From: Angiostrongylus vasorum
Taxonomy: Eukaryota > Nematoda > Chromadorea > Rhabditida > Metastrongylidae
DNA length: 64,000 nucleotides
Assembly: GCA_018806985.1 (NCBI GenBank)
Contig: JADANN010000192.1
Coordinates: 682,001 to 746,000 of the forward strand
Direction of reading: 5' to 3'
The notes under the pieces are model-generated. The model saw only the letters and a program-made list of their open reading frames with translations, was not told where the DNA came from and did no database searches. The position numbers and the translations under genes were made by a program. Shown here one piece after another: positions 43,735-55,452 of this stretch (position 1 is the first letter of the stretch; every line of letters starts with the position of its first letter).

Positions 43735-44097
43735 CGACGGTTTACCGCCGCCTTATCATGGGTAGAAGGTGTTCCTGGGTGTCGGGTTCCAATGTAATGC
43801 GGGTAGTTCATCCTCCCAGAATGGTCTCCTAAGTTGGAAAGAAGTCCGGCGTTTCCGTCAGGAAGCCTAGCTAGGAGTAAACCAATACCACGATCCACCA
43901 TCATCCTGGTATCAAACTAGTCACATGGTGGCAAATCTCCCTCCGACTCAAAAGGGCGGGACTGCCTGTGGTGTTGGCGACCTGGTGCAAACATCGTCTA
44001 GGCTGACCTCAAGACCTAAGGGAACCACAGTAGTTAAGCCAGCAAAACTCTGAAAAAAAGGAAATTATATTGGAGCCCGCACAACCATTTAATACCG
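43735..44097 (+). mobile_element. Family D element inserted into a mariner remnant
   Basis: GGTGTTCCTGGGTGTCGGGT, AAGCCTAGCTAGGAGTAAAC, GACCTGGTGCAAAC, GGCTGACCTCAAGAC, GCCCGCACAACCATTTAA. It ends exactly where mariner transposase coding begins. Confidence 0.75.
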
Positions 44098-44420
44098 TTG
44101 ATTTGCCAACACTACATTCAACCCAAACTTCATTAATGTTTCGAGCCGTCTCAGCCGCACAACGACAGACTTTGAAATCATAAAAGAAAAGTTGAAGAAA
44201 ATTCGTTTTTGACATCTAAAATTGTAAAGCTCAAAATTGGTATAAAAGTCTAAACTTCACAAAATATTAAGACATGTCTAGAAAGAGCATAAAATCAGCT
44301 TTGTAACGATATATAATATTGCAAGTTACGCAGAAGTCTTTATTGGTAAAAGAAATACATTAAAACAGTAAAATTTTTTTTAGGATGCTCCTTTATTTCT
44401 GAACAACCTAGTAGATGCTG
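44098..44420 (-). mobile_element. Mariner 5' end with transposase N-terminus
   Basis: Terminal CTACTAGGTTGTTCAGAAAT near 44420-44400, then a leader, then FFYDFKVCRCAAETARNINE and VWVECSVGKSTV, matching the first helix-turn-helix of mariner-family transposases (FKLGRSAAETARNINEVWGE type). The rest is displaced by the family D insertion. Confidence 0.78.
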
Positions 44421-45090
44421 TTTGTTGCATCATGTAGATACTTGCATCCTTAGATGTTCCCTCGTAAGGACTCGTGAAATCGTTAAGATTTCGCTATTTC
44501 GCTTCGTTTTCTCACAAAAGCCGTTCATAGATGTGGTCTATTTCACACGTAGATTCAACTGTGACTTGGAGATTTCGCAAAAATCTATCTACACCCTCTC
44601 TTCAAGAACCCCACTGACGCGCTTGATGTCAAGCGGGTGTGGTTCTTCCTAGAGTACCGAGGTAAGCTATTCTACGATATTTCCAGGTAAAATCAATCGC
44701 TGGACTTTGTAGACCTGAAGGAAGTGTGCTGCCTTGCAGTACGGCAGCTATTTTATTCAATTACACTCGACTAGTCTTCAACCTATCGAACAAGGTGCCG
44801 AACGTTATGTCTGACGTTATTTCAACAACAAAAAAATATTGCGAGTAATTCATGGCTCAATTCACTATGGTTCACTGCTCTTCTCAGTAATGTCTGTGCA
44901 ATGTTTTCATGCATTTCGGGGACATTTTTCATCAATACCGCAAAAAAACTTTGTCAGCTTTTGCATAACCTTTCTTTACGCATTAAAGTAGTCTCGTAAC
45001 TCATGTCAACACCAATTTACATTGTTACCATTTATTATACTATTTCTATTTGTTGTATTTTACAATTTTTATCCCCATATCTACTATACT

Positions 45091-45362
45091 AAGGGCGCGT
45101 GCAGCGCAGTGGTTGGAGGCGCCACTGCGACACACAGGTGGAATCGATCTCCGCGCTCATGGTCCACCAGGCCTTTCATCCCTCCGGGGTATGCAATTGG
45201 CACCAGACTTGTCTGAGAGGATAGCAGCACTGGCTCGATACATCGGTAGGCCACCGCGAGTTATTGTAAAGGCCAGATGTGCATTCAATCACCTCCAAAC
45301 GATGCCTAATGAAGTCGAATGCATGGTGCATCCCGCAGAGATTGATCAACGCCAGGAGCGCT
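45091..45362 (+). mobile_element. SINE family A, full length
   Basis: GGGCGCGTGCAGCGCAGTGG head, GGAATCGATCTCCGCGCTC, intact core, GATTGATCAACGCC end. Confidence 0.87.
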
Positions 45363-45929
45363 CAGTACCTCGATTCCTCATTCATGTTCAACAAGAAGTT
45401 CGAAGATGGCTTGAATTGCAGAGTCTTTCGATATGTTGGTGTACAACGAAGTAACGTCGAAAGACTCCATCACGTACGCGTTATTAGGAGACGCGTTACG
45501 TAGACGTTCTAGAAACAGCTGGGGACGTGAGCTGAAATATGTTTGAGCAACTGGGTTAGTATTAGGCTTAGAAACCAGGTTATCCTATCCGTTGGCTCGT
45601 CTACACAGCTGATGATTGGTCTAACCTTAAATGATGACGGATTGGTTGACGCAAGATCATTAGGTGATACCAACTTATGTGTTTTAATCAGTAAGTATGA
45701 GACGCGGGCATGTTGGTCTGTTGACTTTAAAGTGCGAAATAACAGACGATTTTAAGCCTGCCGTCTTTGCCACTTTCACCCACTGATTGTTTAGTTTTCG
45801 GTATCGCCTTTTGTGTTCCATTTCAGGTGACGGGCGATAAAGGGTAACATCACTAGGATGTTCTTCAGTTATCTTAACATCTAGCTGCCGGTGAATAACT
45901 AAGAACTCTCCCCTTATCACTAGTTGATA

Positions 45930-46365
45930 GCCTCTTCAACGTCGCCAGTTAGTTCGTAACCGCATGTATGACCGTCTATCTGAAACACCAAATTGCGCAA
46001 TTTGCCCTTACGGCAGAGACGGTGAGTGCATGTGTTCGGGTACGATATACCTGATTTCTTGTAGTACTTGCGGAGACGAATATATCGGCGAAACGGGCAG
46101 ACTTTTTATGTATCCCCATAAAAGAACATCTAGATGGCAAACGAAAATCAAAACAAGGCACGCCACTAGGCATGCAAAGGGTACAAAAACATAGCGGAGA
46201 AGATTTCGATGTAAAGTCGCCATCCTCGCACGGGATTCTAAAACACCAACGCGCAAATTTCTCGAGGCTTTTTGGATAAATTCCAAAGATTCGAGAATGA
46301 ATAGCAGGGAAGAATGCCCTGAGATGACTCGTGATCTAGCCCCGTTTCTCAGAACTAATTTTTGA
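45930..46365 (+). pseudogene. Penelope-like retroelement, GIY-YIG endonuclease C-terminus
   Basis: Reads QLVRNRMYDRLSETPNCAIC, YLISCSTCGDEYIGETGR (GIY-YIG-type strand with preceding Cys pairs), then after one frame change IKEHLDGKRKSKQGTPLGMQ, HSGEDFDVKVAILARDSKTP and the typical end LEAFWINSK..MTRDLAPFL before TGA. A run of five T at about 46106 shifts the frame; with four T the whole region would be open. The reverse transcriptase part is absent, so the copy is 5'-truncated. Confidence 0.85.
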
Positions 46366-46615
46366 TGTGGTGTGGTGCAGTAATCAACCATATGCGACTC
46401 TAAGCGGCTGTTCCTCCTTGGTGGAAAACGGATAAAAACGGTGGGTTTTTTCGAGAAGTCGGTGATCATGTATAATTATTGTTCAGATTTTCATCTTTCT
46501 GTTTGCGTTGTTGAAGCGTTTGACCTCGCGATTGTTGTAGAGAAAAGAGAACAACAGATTTATAATCCAATGCCGAGGTTAATAGAAAGTCGATCTTGGG
46601 AACTGTTATGAACAG
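46366..46615 (+). mobile_element. Penelope-like 3' flank
   Basis: Shared with 10.2 kb (CATATGCGACTCTAAGCGGC, AACGGTGGGTTTTTTCGAGA) and with 33.9 and 37.1 kb (CCAATGCCGAGGTTAATAGA, AAGTCGATCTT). Confidence 0.6.
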
Positions 46616-46674
46616 CATTACTACCACTACGCTACCTTACCTTGTTATATCATTGTTGTTTATTATTAGCCCAT

Positions 46675-47095
46675 TATTAACCCTCAGCTACTTATCGCCT
46701 CATCGCCGCTAGGAGATGTTCCTGGTTGTCGGGCTGTGATGTACAGCTGGGGGATCCATCCCCCTCGGTGTGGCCTCCTAAGCTGAGAAAGAGTCCGGCC
46801 TTTCCATTGGGAAGCCCAGCTAAGAGTAAACCAATATCAGGATCCACCACCGTCGTGGTATCAAACTAGTGGCATGGTGGCCAATCATCCTTTGACCCCT
46901 CCGTCCACAAGGGCGACGACTGCCCTATAGTGATGATGACTTGGGGCAAAATTCGCTCAGGCTGACCTCGGGACTTCAGCGAATCACAGTGGCCAAACCA
47001 GCAAAACTCCGAAAGGTGGAAATAATGCAGGGGCCCGCACAACCATTGAAGACGGAGCATTCAAGTATCCAAGTAAGCAAGTAAGTTGTCAACTT
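46675..47095 (+). mobile_element. Family D element with RTE-like tail
   Basis: TGTTCCTGGTTGTCGGGCTG, CTAAGAGTAAACCAATATC, GGCTGACCTCGGGAC, GGGGCCCGCACAACCATTGA, AGACGGAGCATTCAAGTATC, CAAGTAAGCAAGTAAG. Confidence 0.8.
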
Positions 47096-47224
47096 TTTTT
47101 CCAAATATTGCAGGGGAACCTAGAACTTTTTCGATTCTGTTAATTTTCAACGTCCAAACCACGAAAGTCTTCGCATTTGCGTGTGTGATTTGTGCGTTCT
47201 GTTGGCATTTCAAGAGGTTTCCTT

Positions 47225-47400
47225 TCTTACGATTGCCGTTGAATGATGGTCGATTTGATCCTCTGTTTAATCCTGAAATAGCTTTACTAGAGCGTTTCAA
47301 TTTTTTCCACTTGGGCAGCTCCCAGCCTCTGTAGACCAGGCAGAGGTTTACTCAGACCAGTTTGGTGCCCATTTACCACATCTGTAGAGATGAGAAGCTC
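47225..47400 (-). mobile_element. Possible SINE family B fragment
   Basis: ATGGTCGATTTGATCCTCTG, AATCCTGAAATAGCTTTACT, AGACCAGTTTGGTGCCC. Confidence 0.4.
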
Positions 47401-49080
47401 GGTTGGGTGAGTGCGGGGTAAATCACCGACTACTATGCATCTTAGCTCAAATCGTCTTAAAATTAATTCAACATTACTTTTAGAGGCAAAATAAAGGCAC
47501 AACTTATTTTTTGGGTTGACATTTAACGCTGACATGCCCATACTTCCGATATAAGAGTCCCATTTTTGTGTAAACATTGACAACTTCTTGAGGGTTTCCT
47601 CGTGCTTTTACCCTAGGAGACAGCAAACTTGTAAACAATTAAATAGTTGTCCACTTAAAATATGAATTGAACTTTTGAATTCAACCAACAGCTTATTACC
47701 GTTATTTCGTCGACTTCCCTTTTTGAATAATTTCATTACCTCACTGTAAAAATTGTTAAAAACCTCTTTGATCGATACGTATGCTTTCCATAAGTCAAAT
47801 TGCGAGAAAATCTTCCTTGTCTGCTTTCATTAGTATCCGTTGAAGTCGAAGAAAATATAATATGAAAGGTATGAATAAAGGTGGATATGAAACCAGGTCA
47901 AGTTGAACCTAGAGCTCACATGAGCTCTATCGGAATCCGAGGCCGCATACATATAAATTATTACCATTTTTATGTTAGCACCAACTGCTACGTACACTTA
48001 GGGACCTTCTTGACCGTTTCAAATGAAAGTTCCTTCACACTTATTTCCTGTGGTTTTGAGATTTCTTCGTCGTTTTTTGTCGGGATCAACTAACGGCTTA
48101 ATGTGTTCGGAAGTGCCAAGCACTTATTGGCATCGGAAAACTGCTAATATGTCAGCTTTCTTCTCTGGGCAGAGATATTTTATTACTTTTTGCTCAAAGC
48201 TTTCACTGATTCTTCTCCGTATCTCTTTTTACAATAATGCACTTTATATGTCTTTTTTGCAAATGTTTTATTACTTTTAATGCTCAGAAGGTTGAACTAC
48301 TCATAAGACCTTGGCTCCTTAATGGGACTTTAAAACTCAGAAAAATTAGGAGAAGTTAAGTGCTGAAATAAGTACATTCCGTAGTAATATCAAAAGTTCT
48401 CGGGCAACAAGCAAGGTTATTTTTTCGCAGTAATGTGCCTTAGATTTCATGCATGACTGCAAATGTTAAGCAAAGAAACTGAATTTCTTCCACCTTTCAA
48501 AAAAAAGGAGGATTGCTTAAATCCAGCCTATAACATGCCTTCTAGGAAAGCGCTAATTTGTGATTTGCAGCATTTCTTTGGCACTTCATAATTTGCTCAA
48601 TCTCTAACGAATATGCGATTAGTAACGCCTCGATCGAGCCGCTGCAGTAGTTCCGGATTGAAATATTTCTCTAAAATCTTCCTTCTTTTTCTGCGCAAAA
48701 GATATCAACCACGTGAAAACTAAGCATTCCTCCAGTTTCAGATCCACAGTGTTCCAATGCTTAGGCAGAGTCGTTGAGACAGAAGAATACCGTACATGTC
48801 AGTCCACCTGTTCATCGCATTCTTGCACTTTTTTTCTTCATCTGTAGTTGCTTTAGTGATTAAGAAGACATCTCACTTTTTTTCCCCTAATTCCACTGAG
48901 TTTCTTGGAAAAAGTTTGCATCTATTCAGAAGTGCGTACAGTAAATTCAATATGAGATTCTTATTTTTGATAAGCGTATGAAAAACGAAAAGTGTTTGAT
49001 AAGCGGTTTTTTTAAAACATGAGGTATTTCGGAGATAAACGAGGGAAAACTGGTGAAACAACTTTTCCTTTCCTTTATAG
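47401..49080. other. No gene seen
   Basis: AT-rich; frames up to 98 codons without motifs or splice sites. Confidence 0.4.
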
Positions 49081-49085
49081 GGATT

Positions 49086-49378
49086 TAAGGCGCATGTGGC
49101 GCAGTGGTCGGACGCGTCCTGCGACACACACATTCTCGCGCGCCCGTGGCTCACTAAGCCTTCCATCCCTCCGGGGTCAGCAAACGGTCATCAAATTGGT
49201 ACCAGACTTGTCTGGGAGAATAGCAGTACTGGCTCGATATATCAGTAGGCCACCGCGAGTTATTTTGAAAGACAGATGTGCATTCAATCACATCCAAGCG
49301 ATGGTTAGTGAAGTCAGAATGCTTAGCGCATCCCTCAGGGATTGATCAGCGCCAAGAGCTTTGTCCTTTTATCCTTTT
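49086..49378 (+). mobile_element. SINE family A, full length
   Basis: GGCGCATGTGGCGCAGTGGT head, intact core with CAAATTGGTACCAGACTTG, tail TTTGTCCTTTTATCC. Confidence 0.87.
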
Positions 49379-49919
49379 GTAGAGATTTATAAGAATCATG
49401 TTTTACGGTGGAGATACAGCAGTCGATTTCACGTCTTTCCGCAAGAAACTGTGACTTCCATGATGTCATTATGTATATTACGGCCATGTACGTGTGACCC
49501 TTTGGATTAGACTGCGAAAATCAGACGCGAATATGGGGACCACTTCAGGCAGTTCTGAAAAAGCATTAACGATCTATTTAGAAACTAGTTACATTTAAAT
49601 TCTGACAACTCATCAGGACGATGTTCTCTTTTCTTCTCAAAAAAATCTTTATCGATTTCTTTAACAGCAGAGTGCTTCGCTCTTGATCAAAATATTTTTC
49701 CGAAATAAATCAATTTAAGACAGTGGAGCGAATCGTAATTAATGCTCACATTTAGCCTTCTGTCGGAGGAGCGATGAGCTTTGAACAACGAACTCTTTGC
49801 TGTAACATCAGCGTAGGCGTGGTGACAATGTGCTCGGCTGAAATGGCGGTCATCATGGTCGCGTATCTGACAAGTGCGTTTTTTTATATTGCCATCATTA
49901 ATCTATAGGTGCTATCAAC

Positions 49920-50160
49920 AGTTGCCCGTGCACGAGCTTGATCTGTGGGATACAAATCGGCATCGAACCGAGTTAAGCTGATGAGTGATTGCTGATAGGG
50001 TAAGCCACGGCTGAGAAAAAGGTGAAACGAAGGAGCGACATGGTGTGTTGATGAACACGTTAAACTCTGGAAAGGGTAATAGAGGGTTCGATCCCAATCG
50101 CAGACACTTGAAAATATCTCAGCATCATTGTATATATATGTCACATTATATCCTGCCACA
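49920..50160 (+). mobile_element. SINE family C copy with 5' extension
   Basis: GGCATCGAACCGAGTTAAGC, GAGTGATTGCTGATAGGG, CGACATGGTGTGTTGATGAA, GGGTTCGATCCCAATCGCAG. Confidence 0.75.
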
Positions 50161-50202
50161 AAGCAGTGAATAAAAAAGTGAGTGCATTACCATCATTAAT
50201 CA

Positions 50203-50580
50203 CTATTTATTTAAAACCATCCAACCCCACCTTTCTCTTTGGGATCGAGAAATGTTAGCTAGACCTTCTGGGATCAAATCACTCTCTCCAATCCATAAAA
50301 GCTGTCGACTGGCTGTGATGGACATTTGGAACGCTATTGGAAGTGATTTCTCCAGATAAACCTTTTGAAGCGTTCTCTTATTCTCACTACGAGGAGTTGC
50401 CAGACCTTTTGTGTAGTAGGGAGGGTTTCTTTGATAGGTGTGGAACAATTTTGTGGACACTGGAAAAATTGGAGGTTTGTTAACGTTAGGGCGCAAAATC
50501 GGAATAGCACTCAAGTGTGTCGAAGATTTATTAGAATAATCGAAACCAGGATTTCGGTCTGCATCTTTAAAGTGGCACAT
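50203..50580 (-). CDS. 125-codon open frame, unknown
   Basis: Longest clean minus frame in the area, between a SINE C and a mariner end. Reads LLWIGESDLIPEGLANISRS near its end. No motif, no splice sites. Confidence 0.2.
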   Translation of the reverse strand: MCHFKDADRNPGFDYSNKSSTHLSAIPILRPNVNKPPIFPVSTKLFHTYQRNPPYYTKGLATPRSENKRTLQKVYLEKSLPIAFQMSITASRQLLWIGESDLIPEGLANISRSQRERWGWMVLNK

Positions 50581-50598
50581 CTCAGCTCAGGACAAACT

Positions 50599-52335
50599 TT
50601 ATTTATCGTTATAAGAATTGTTATAATCCACACATTTTGCCAAAGAGAAATAGGTTTATGTTTTTTCGGTTGCCTAGAACTCTAATTATTTGGTGGTAGT
50701 AAAGCTGTCTAAGGCAGTTTTGGCGCAGACATAGTTTCTGAAGCACTTTTCTCGAAGGGATTGGTGGAAATGCTTGAGGAGAACTATATTATTTAAAATG
50801 TCGAAACTTGCCTGAAACAAAACTTTATTACTCAAAATGAAAACATTTTTAATCTACACATTTTTGCAACGAGAAACAAATTAATTCTTTCTGGTTTCAT
50901 GAAATCCTGGAGTTCTGGAAGCGATGAATCCGTCAAAGGCATTTTTTGCGTCATCGTGGGTGGTAAAACATTTCTTACGCAGAAATCTGTTAAGGTGCTT
51001 GAACAAGTGACAGCCGTTAGGAGAAAGTCCATCAATATGGCGGATGAGGCGAAGTTTCGCAGCTCAACTGGTTCAACTTCTGTTGTGCTGGTTCCGCCAC
51101 GTGAAGCCAGGCGCTGGGGTGGAAAAAGATTGGCTTCTTCTATTGACTAATGCCGGCCGTTGTTGTTGGGTTTTACGGTCCATTTCGTTGATGAGTTGAC
51201 AATACTTCTATGCTGTAATCGTTCGCTCGGATTCAAACAGCTTTGCTGAATCAGCCTGCCTACGGACCACCAAGAAGTCACTATAACCTTTTTTTGGTGC
51301 AATTTAGGCTTTGGGAAGTGCTGTGGAGCCTGATCGCAAACCAACCATTGAGCTATTGAGCTGAACGTCGCTGGTTGCGTACAGAATCTACTTCTCGTAG
51401 CAGGTCACAATTCGGTTACGAAAAGGGTCGTTTTTATTGTGCAAAATAAGAGCAGACGACACTTCATAACCGCGATTTTTTTGATTATCGTTTAAGCATC
51501 CACTTGTTGAGTTTTTTGTCGTCTATATATGGGATTCAAGTAAGTGGAAATTGTTCTTGTGCTTAGGCCAAGCTGTTCTGGACGCTCTCGAACAGTTCAC
51601 GTGTTTGCTTACACTATTGCCTTCAATTCGTAGTCGTCAAGTTCATTGGGACGTCCGCGGTCTTCGTTATCTTCGATGTCGAAATCACCAGATCGGAATA
51701 TCCTAAACTATTTTTTGCATTGTTGGTTCACCAAACCTATCTTCGTCCTAAACTTCATTATTGTTTTTGAGGCGTGTTTGCTGCACTGCGACCGAGTTCG
51801 AACTCATAAAAAGAAGATTTGACAAAAATTCGTCCTTGACATCTAAAGTTTCAAAGCTCAAATATGAAACCATGTCAAAAAACTACAAAATCAACTTTTT
51901 AATGATATGTGATATCCCTCAAAACAATAAATATTTTAAAACGCTCATTTATTTCTGAACAGCCTCATAGTGGTCTGTAGGGAGAAGTTCTGGCCACAGT
52001 GGTAGATGCGGCAGAATTTCATAGCACAGCTCGTTCTATATTTCAACTTTCATATTGCAATGTGTGGCAGTGCGTTGTCGTTGGAGAAGGACCATTCAAT
52101 CCGTAGAGCATAAATTTTCCAAGCTTTGTCGAATTTCCAGTTTTCTGCAAATGCTTCCACCAAGCTCTTTAATTCATGATCGTCAATAGCAGAGCACATC
52201 CGTGCCCTTCATCTTCAACATCGAGTTCGCCAGGATAAAATCTTCGGAACCAACGTTGCATTGTACAATCGGTAACATTTTCTCAGCCTCAAATTTTCAT
52301 TAAGGTTCTAGGGCATTTGTTCTCCACTACGTTCG
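50599..52335 (-). pseudogene. Mariner copy 1, internally deleted and split by mariner copy 2
   Basis: Right part (52335-51968): VTDCTMQRWFRRFYPGELDV then EDEGHG, AIDDHELKSLVEAFAENWKF after a frame change, an internal deletion, SNDNALPHIA and ELCYEILPHLPLWPELLPTD. Left part (about 50795-50599): LLKHFHQSLREKCFRNYVCA then KTALDSF and KCVDYNNSYND with a stop. Together these are the N-terminal, catalytic-Asp (DNALPH, PTDHY) and C-terminal blocks of one mariner-type transposase. Confidence 0.82.
50795..51967 (-). mobile_element. Mariner copy 2, nearly full length, inactive
   Basis: About 1.17 kb. From 51967: terminal TGAGGCTGTTCAGAAATAAA, leader, FYEFELGRSAANTPQKQ, GDFDIEDNEDRGRPNELDDY, KKLNKWM, QHFPKPKLHQKKVIVTSWWS, KPIFFHPSAWLHVAEPAQQK and LSCETSPHPPY in mariner transposase order, with many stops and frame changes. 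It sits at a TA in copy 1. The left terminal repeat is not recognisable. Confidence 0.85.
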
Positions 52336-52429
52336 AGTAGATTTATCCAAGTTCCTACTTTAACACCACAATCCCTAGCGCTTAAAGTTTTCGTAAAATA
52401 CAATCTATATCATAATTTAGTTCACGAAT

Positions 52430-53765
52430 AATTCAATACCACTGAAAGATGTCGCGGACTATCATCTTGCACAAGAAAGGTGACTGGATCTTCGTAATTT
52501 ACATCCGATGTGCTCGTTGACATATTGAGAACACTGGATGACGCACATCGTGTCCAGGGTCACAGCAGTCTGTCGGGAGTTCCATCTGCCACTTGTACTG
52601 CTATCGACCACGTGAAAGCGTTTGCCAGCGTCGAAACGAATGCAAACCTGTCAGCGCTCATTGACCAAGGAGCAGAGCCATCATTCCTTACACTAACACT
52701 GATGAATATTGTCGGAACTGCAGCAAAGACACACAGCTTTTTCAACGGCCCTCCACCATACCCATAGGAAAAAGGTGATCGATGTGACGACCCAATATCG
52801 TCGAAGCTGTTTGCTACTGCACAGCAATGGATAATGAAAGTTACTCAATTGCGACGAGAAAGACATTTGTATGAATGGAAAATTCCTTTCAAATATTCGC
52901 TTTGATAGTGGCGTTGTCAACTTTTCAAGAAGTGTCCACGAAGCAAAGACGATGACCAATAAGCTCAACAAAGCGCAATAAAGATTGAACTGCGCAAAAG
53001 TAGGGAAAAATCCAGTTCATGGGAAGCTCATGGTGCGAAGGTGAACGGGTCAAAGAAGGTGGTTCTACGATCACAGAGACCATCCCGTACGTATATCTTG
53101 GGCGTTCAATGAGCACGGAGAGGAACACGAAGGAGAAACTGGAAGGAAGAGAGCAGCATGAGTTGGATTTTGGTTTCTCAAAGAGACCACCGAACAAGCA
53201 AAGGACTAAAAAAACGGCATTCACCTTTTTGATCCAGCAGTCCTCCTAGCACACTGTTATGCAGAGATGTGGGCTCATGCTTCAAGAACATCGACTCTAC
53301 TGCACCTTATCCGCGATCTCTTCTGAAGTATAATCGGCGCACACATATCTATTCAGTGTACGAAACTCAGATCTTCGAAATCTGTCTAATCTTTAAGATC
53401 CAGGAGAATACACATTGGTAGTAAAACATAGAAGGATTAGGAAGGACAGACAACAGATGGACGGGAAGAACTAAAGGGTGGATTCCACGAGTGTGTAGGA
53501 GTGCCCTAAGACAACCACCGACAGGCTGGACGGACGTGTTTGTAGCGGGAAATCAGCTGTACTCACATCTGCAAATGATTTACAGACCATGGTGCGATAG
53601 TCGCACATGTAATATGTAAATCTTAGAGCAGTAATCACTATGGACGACGACCGCGAGGCAAGGAAACGAACGGAAAATATGCTGAGCTGCGCTACTCCTA
53701 AGACGGGCCGTATAAGTACCCAAATAGCCAAGTATTATAATTTAATTATGCAGTGTAAACGCTCA
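52430..53765 (+). pseudogene. RTE-clade non-LTR retrotransposon polymerase, decayed
   Basis: In element order: KMSRTIILHKKGD, DHVKAFASVETNANLSALID (the KAFDSVE finger region), a degenerate palm (FATAQQWIMK), GKFLSNIRF, VHEAKTMTNKLNKA, TIPYVYLGRSMSTERN, HLFDPAVL, then the C-terminal domain and a GACGGGCCGTATAAGTACCC tail. Multiple frameshifts and stops; the active-site ADD box (canonical RFADD) reads RFDSG. 5'-truncated. Confidence 0.85.
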
Positions 53766-54027
53766 CAAAATAAGCTTCGCAGCTTTCTTATTACACAACA
53801 CTTCTTATGGAGCATTTTTTAAATTAAGTCGCTACGAAGCTTGTTATTATGTAACTGTATGGCGGTGAAAAAAAAGTTGCTGAAGAAAGTATGGGAAGTA
53901 TCGCATAGAAGTAGAATTGCAAGTTGCCCACTAATTTTAGAGTTCCATGAGACCGTCAATGAGGGTTTAAGTTTTAACACCGGAAACTAGATTTTCAATA
54001 GTCGCTTTTAACTTCTCAACCACAACA

Positions 54028-54310
54028 GCATGTGTGGAGTAGTGGTTAGACGCTCGCTGCAATACACTTGAGATCGATCACTGTATCCCAGTCTCGCTAC
54101 GTCTTCCATTCCTCCGGGGTCAGAAAATTGGTACCACACCTGCTTGGTGGGACAGCAGCACTGACTCAATACGTCGGTAGGCCATCACAAGTCCGTCCCT
54201 GTAAATGCCGGATATGAATTTAGTCACCGCTAACGATATTTGTTGAAGTCGAATGCATGGCGCATTCCTCAGGGGTTGGTCTACTCCGAGAGTCTTTTGG
54301 CTTTTTTTAT
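54028..54310 (+). mobile_element. SINE family A copy
   Basis: GCATGTGTGGAGTAGTGGTT head, TCCATTCCTCCGGGGTCAG, AAATTGGTACCACACC, GTCGAATGCATGGCGCATTC. Confidence 0.8.
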
Positions 54311-54999
54311 AAGCCCCATGCAGCATGCTTTTATTCCTAAATATGCTTAGGAATGAGACTTTCAGGAATTTGGAAGGTAATTCAAATTTATAAGATTTCA
54401 ACGCAACAGTGGCATCTGAAACCATGTGTCATACATTGAGGAACACAGAAATAATGCTAGACGAAATCGCGGTTCATTCGATTTCTTTTTCGAAGTGCGC
54501 AGTGACAGAAAGGTGTTTTAAATCAGTGTTTCATCTTTGATAGAATTCAATAACTTTCATCTTATATGTGGATATAAATAGATATAAATGGTGTATCCCT
54601 CAGGGAACTGTGGATTCTAGTTCGATATCAACCGAGGTACGTTGCTTCAATGTTGAATGCAGCTATCATTTTCTTATCAGAGGCATTTTATTCGATGTAT
54701 TTTAGCGGTATCAGTTGAAAAATTATAGCTGCAACACAACAAGCAATGGGTGGTCGGAGAAGACTAGTACCTCGTGGTACTATTTGTTAAAATCTCTTAA
54801 ATGCACAGAAGTTAAACACAAGTCCAATCTTTCACGTTGAAAAGCAGAAAAAAAATCTAGGAAAATCTAAGCTTATCAAAGGAAGAATGCAAATATAAGA
54901 CTACATTACATACAATACACAAATCAAAGCCATACAAGACAATTCACAATCGTAAGAATACATAACAATACGTAAGAATACATCATTAGAATACATAAA

Positions 55000-55278
55000 G
55001 GATAAAAGGATAAGGCTCTCGGCGTTGGTCAATCCTTGAGGGATGCGGCATGCATTCGAATTCATTAAGTACCGCCGGAGGTGATTGAATGCGTATCTGG
55101 CCTTTACAATGATTCGCTGTGGCCTACCGATGTATCGAGCCAGTGCAGCTATCTTCTCAGACAAGTATGGTACCAATTTGCCGACCCCGGAGGAATGGAA
55201 GGCTTGATGGGCCATGAGCGCGGGGATCGATTCCACATGTGTGTTGCAGCGCTCCTCCGACCACTGCGCCATTCACGA
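55000..55278 (-). mobile_element. SINE family A, full length
   Basis: Tail AAAGGATAAAAGGATAAGGC, CGGCGTTGGTCAATCC, core, head end GACCACTGCGCCATTCACG. Confidence 0.85.
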
Positions 55279-55401
55279 TTAGAATACATATATCATACAA
55301 TGTAAAATTCATAAGAATACAAATCTAAAATCTAGGTTTATCAAAGAAGGAATGGAAATATTTCAGATGTAGAACATCCGCTGATGCGTTGTCGCTCGTA
55401 C

Positions 55402-55452
55402 AACGTTTCGATGGTCGGTGGCCCTCACCACTCGTCGCTCATCAGTCAGCGT
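55402..55452 (-). other. Weak hammerhead-like core
   Basis: Minus strand CTGATGAGCGACGAG, inner stem GTGG/CCAC, CATCGAAACGTT. Loose spacing; such a match is expected about once by chance in this window. Confidence 0.2.

Noticed and set aside
45684..45920. 78-codon minus-strand frame next to the Penelope-like fragment
   Set aside because: It resembles no part of the element and lacks splice sites; the orientation is opposite to the coding end.
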